From the NCBI RefSeq assembly GCF_001280005.1, contig NZ_LGDW01000073.1:27013-91012 (forward strand): 64,000 nt of DNA, read 5' to 3'. Each line of letters starts with the position of its first letter. Within the stretch, counting starts at the first letter, position 1. Of this stretch, positions 62,829 through 64,000 are shown one piece after another. Position numbers and translations under genes: made by a program. The notes beneath the pieces are model-generated. The model did not search any database. It had not been told where the DNA came from and saw only the letters and a program-made list of their open reading frames with translations. The DNA comes from Streptomyces sp. NRRL WC-3618 (GTDB taxonomy: Bacteria; Actinomycetota; Actinomycetes; Streptomycetales; Streptomycetaceae).

Positions 62829-63335
62829 TCAGGCGTCCTTGGACTCCTCGGCCGGAGCCGCGTCCTCGACAACCTCGTCGGACTTGGCCTCAACGGCCTC
62901 GTCCTTCTTGAGGGTGTCTTCCTTGACGGCACGCTTGGTCGCCGCCTCGGCCTCACCGGTGGCCTGCTGGGCCACGGTCAGGGCTTCCACCAGCTCGATG
63001 ACAGCCATGGGCGCGTTGTCGCCACGACGGTTACCGATCTTGGTGATACGGGTGTAACCACCCGGGCGGTTCTCGTAGCGCGGGCCGATCTCGGTGAAGA
63101 GCGTGTGGACGACGCTCTTGTCCGTGATGACCTGGAGCACCTGACGGCGGTTGTGAAGGTCGCCCTTCTTCGCCTTGGTGACCAGACGCTCGGCGTACGG
63201 ACGCAGCCGGCGCGCCTTCGCCTCGGTGGTCGTGATCTTGCCGTGCTCGAAAAGCGACTTCGCGAGGTTCGCGAGAAGCAGCTTCTCGTGCGCGGCACTG
63301 CCGCCCAGACGGGCACCCTTGGCGGGCTTCGGCAT
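62829..63335 (-). CDS. rplQ: 50S ribosomal protein L17
   Basis: 168 residues. The core ([39 protein letters not shown]) is followed by a 50-residue acidic/Ala tail common in actinobacteria. ATG 63335 has AAGGAG upstream. Follows rpoA by 200 bases that hold a dispersed-repeat copy. Confidence 0.97.
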   Translation of the reverse strand: MPKPAKGARLGGSAAHEKLLLANLAKSLFEHGKITTTEAKARRLRPYAERLVTKAKKGDLHNRRQVLQVITDKSVVHTLFTEIGPRYENRPGGYTRITKIGNRRGDNAPMAVIELVEALTVAQQATGEAEAATKRAVKEDTLKKDEAVEAKSDEVVEDAAPAEESKDA

Positions 63336-63447
63336 GATCTTTCTCCTTGTTGTCTGCCCCGGCCGTATCAGGTACCAGAGTCAGTGTCCGAGCGGGCGGT
63401 CACCCGTCGGAGATCCGGGAGCGACCCCGAAGGGGCGATCCCGGAAA

Positions 63448-63475
63448 GGGCGCGGGGAACTGCGCGATCAAGCAC
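63448..63475. repeat. Dispersed repeat copy between rpoA and rplQ
   Basis: GGGCGCGGGGAACTGCGCGA then TCAAGCAC matches the tail of the dispersed family. It lies inside the rpoA-rplQ transcription unit. Confidence 0.7.
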
Positions 63476-63537
63476 AGCGCACCCGCACCCAAAAACAATA
63501 TGTGAGGCCCGAGCCTTGGTACTGCTCCAGTACTGGT

Positions 63538-64000
63538 CTAGTACTGCTCGGTCTCCACAAAGCCGGCGTCAACGTCATCGTCGGCACCGTACGCATCCAC
63601 CGCGGCGGTCGGATCGAACCCGGGAGGCGAGTCCTTGAGCGCGAGACCCATCCCGGCGAGCTTGGCCTTGACCTCGTCGATCGACTTCGCTCCGAAGTTA
63701 CGAATGTCGAGCAGGTCGGCCTCGGAACGAGCCACGAGCTCACCCACGGAGTGGATGCCCTCACGCTTCAGGCAGTTGTACGACCGGACCGTGAGCTCGA
63801 GCTCCTCGATCGGCAGCGCGAGATCAGCGGCCAGCGCGGCGTCGGTCGGGGACGGGCCCATGTCGATGCCCTCGGCGTCGACGTTGAGCTCACGGGCGAG
63901 CCCGAACAGCTCGACGAGCGTCTTACCGGCGGACGCCATGGCGTCACGGGGACGCATGGCCTGCTTGGTCTCGACGTCGACGATCAGCTTGTCGAAGTCG
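63538..64000 (-). CDS. rpoA: RNA polymerase alpha subunit, C-terminal part
   Basis: The 3' end of rpoA; the start is outside the window. About 154 residues are visible: the end of the N-terminal domain ([15 protein letters not shown]) and the alpha-CTD, with the family helix-hairpin-helix [20 protein letters not shown] and [20 protein letters not shown], then an acidic tail. Followed by rplQ. Identification is certain from the CTD. Confidence 0.97.
   Translation of the reverse strand, partial: DFDKLIVDVETKQAMRPRDAMASAGKTLVELFGLARELNVDAEGIDMGPSPTDAALAADLALPIEELELTVRSYNCLKREGIHSVGELVARSEADLLDIRNFGAKSIDEVKAKLAGMGLALKDSPPGFDPTAAVDAYGADDDVDAGFVETEQY

Overview
The window is high-G+C (roughly 70%) chromosomal DNA from a Streptomyces or a very close actinomycete. 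The signs are strong G/C bias at third codon positions with long antisense reading frames, frequent GTG starts, ATGA/GTGA gene overlaps, an actinobacterial S9 with an acidic N-terminus, the sigU/anti-sigma pair, narK-nnaR, a mat-type glycan locus, and a recognisable Streptomyces intergenic palindromic repeat. No phage, integrase, transposase, CRISPR array or secondary-metabolite cluster was seen.

Layout, left to right. 0-10 kb: an unidentified C-terminal fragment, a GlcD-like FAD oxidase, a TPR protein convergent with hppD (tyrosine catabolism), a divergent Lrp/AsnC regulator, an OpuC-type compatible-solute importer without its binding protein, an ArsR-like regulator behind a striking palindrome, a secreted Lon-like (S16) protein and an IclR regulator. 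10-21 kb: a DEAD/DEAH-type helicase, a small RHH-Doc toxin-antitoxin pair, an MFS permease, a lone tRNA-Cys, an orphan SUKH-4-like immunity protein, and an unusual xanthine-dehydrogenase-type operon (FAD, Fe-S, Mo subunits plus a 50-residue membrane peptide). 21-27 kb: an amino-sugar importer with cytoplasmic GH20 hexosaminidase, preceded by a DasR-like site, then DUF3039 and AlgH/YqgE. 27-38 kb: murA, HU (hupA), malic enzyme, a HelD-like RNA polymerase ATPase, anti-sigma plus sigU, a CGNR regulator, nnaR and narK. 39-47 kb: the mat-type exopolysaccharide operon (membrane protein, deacetylase/GT2 fusion, acyltransferase) and a divergent LysR/MFS pair. 47-54 kb: a self-contained alpha-xyloside cassette (lipoprotein, two permeases, YicI-type GH31, LacI) behind two tandem operators. 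54-64 kb: core genes glmS, coaA, a DUF389 protein, glmM, rpsI, rplM, a membrane-anchored protein, truA, rplQ and the 3' part of rpoA.

From memory of S. coelicolor numbering, 0-47 kb matches about SCO2925-2964 and 54-64 kb matches about SCO4740 down to SCO4729 in reverse order. That is what one origin-symmetric inversion would produce, with the xyloside cassette at the junction. Gene symbols come from motif recognition and neighbourhood only; no database search was possible.
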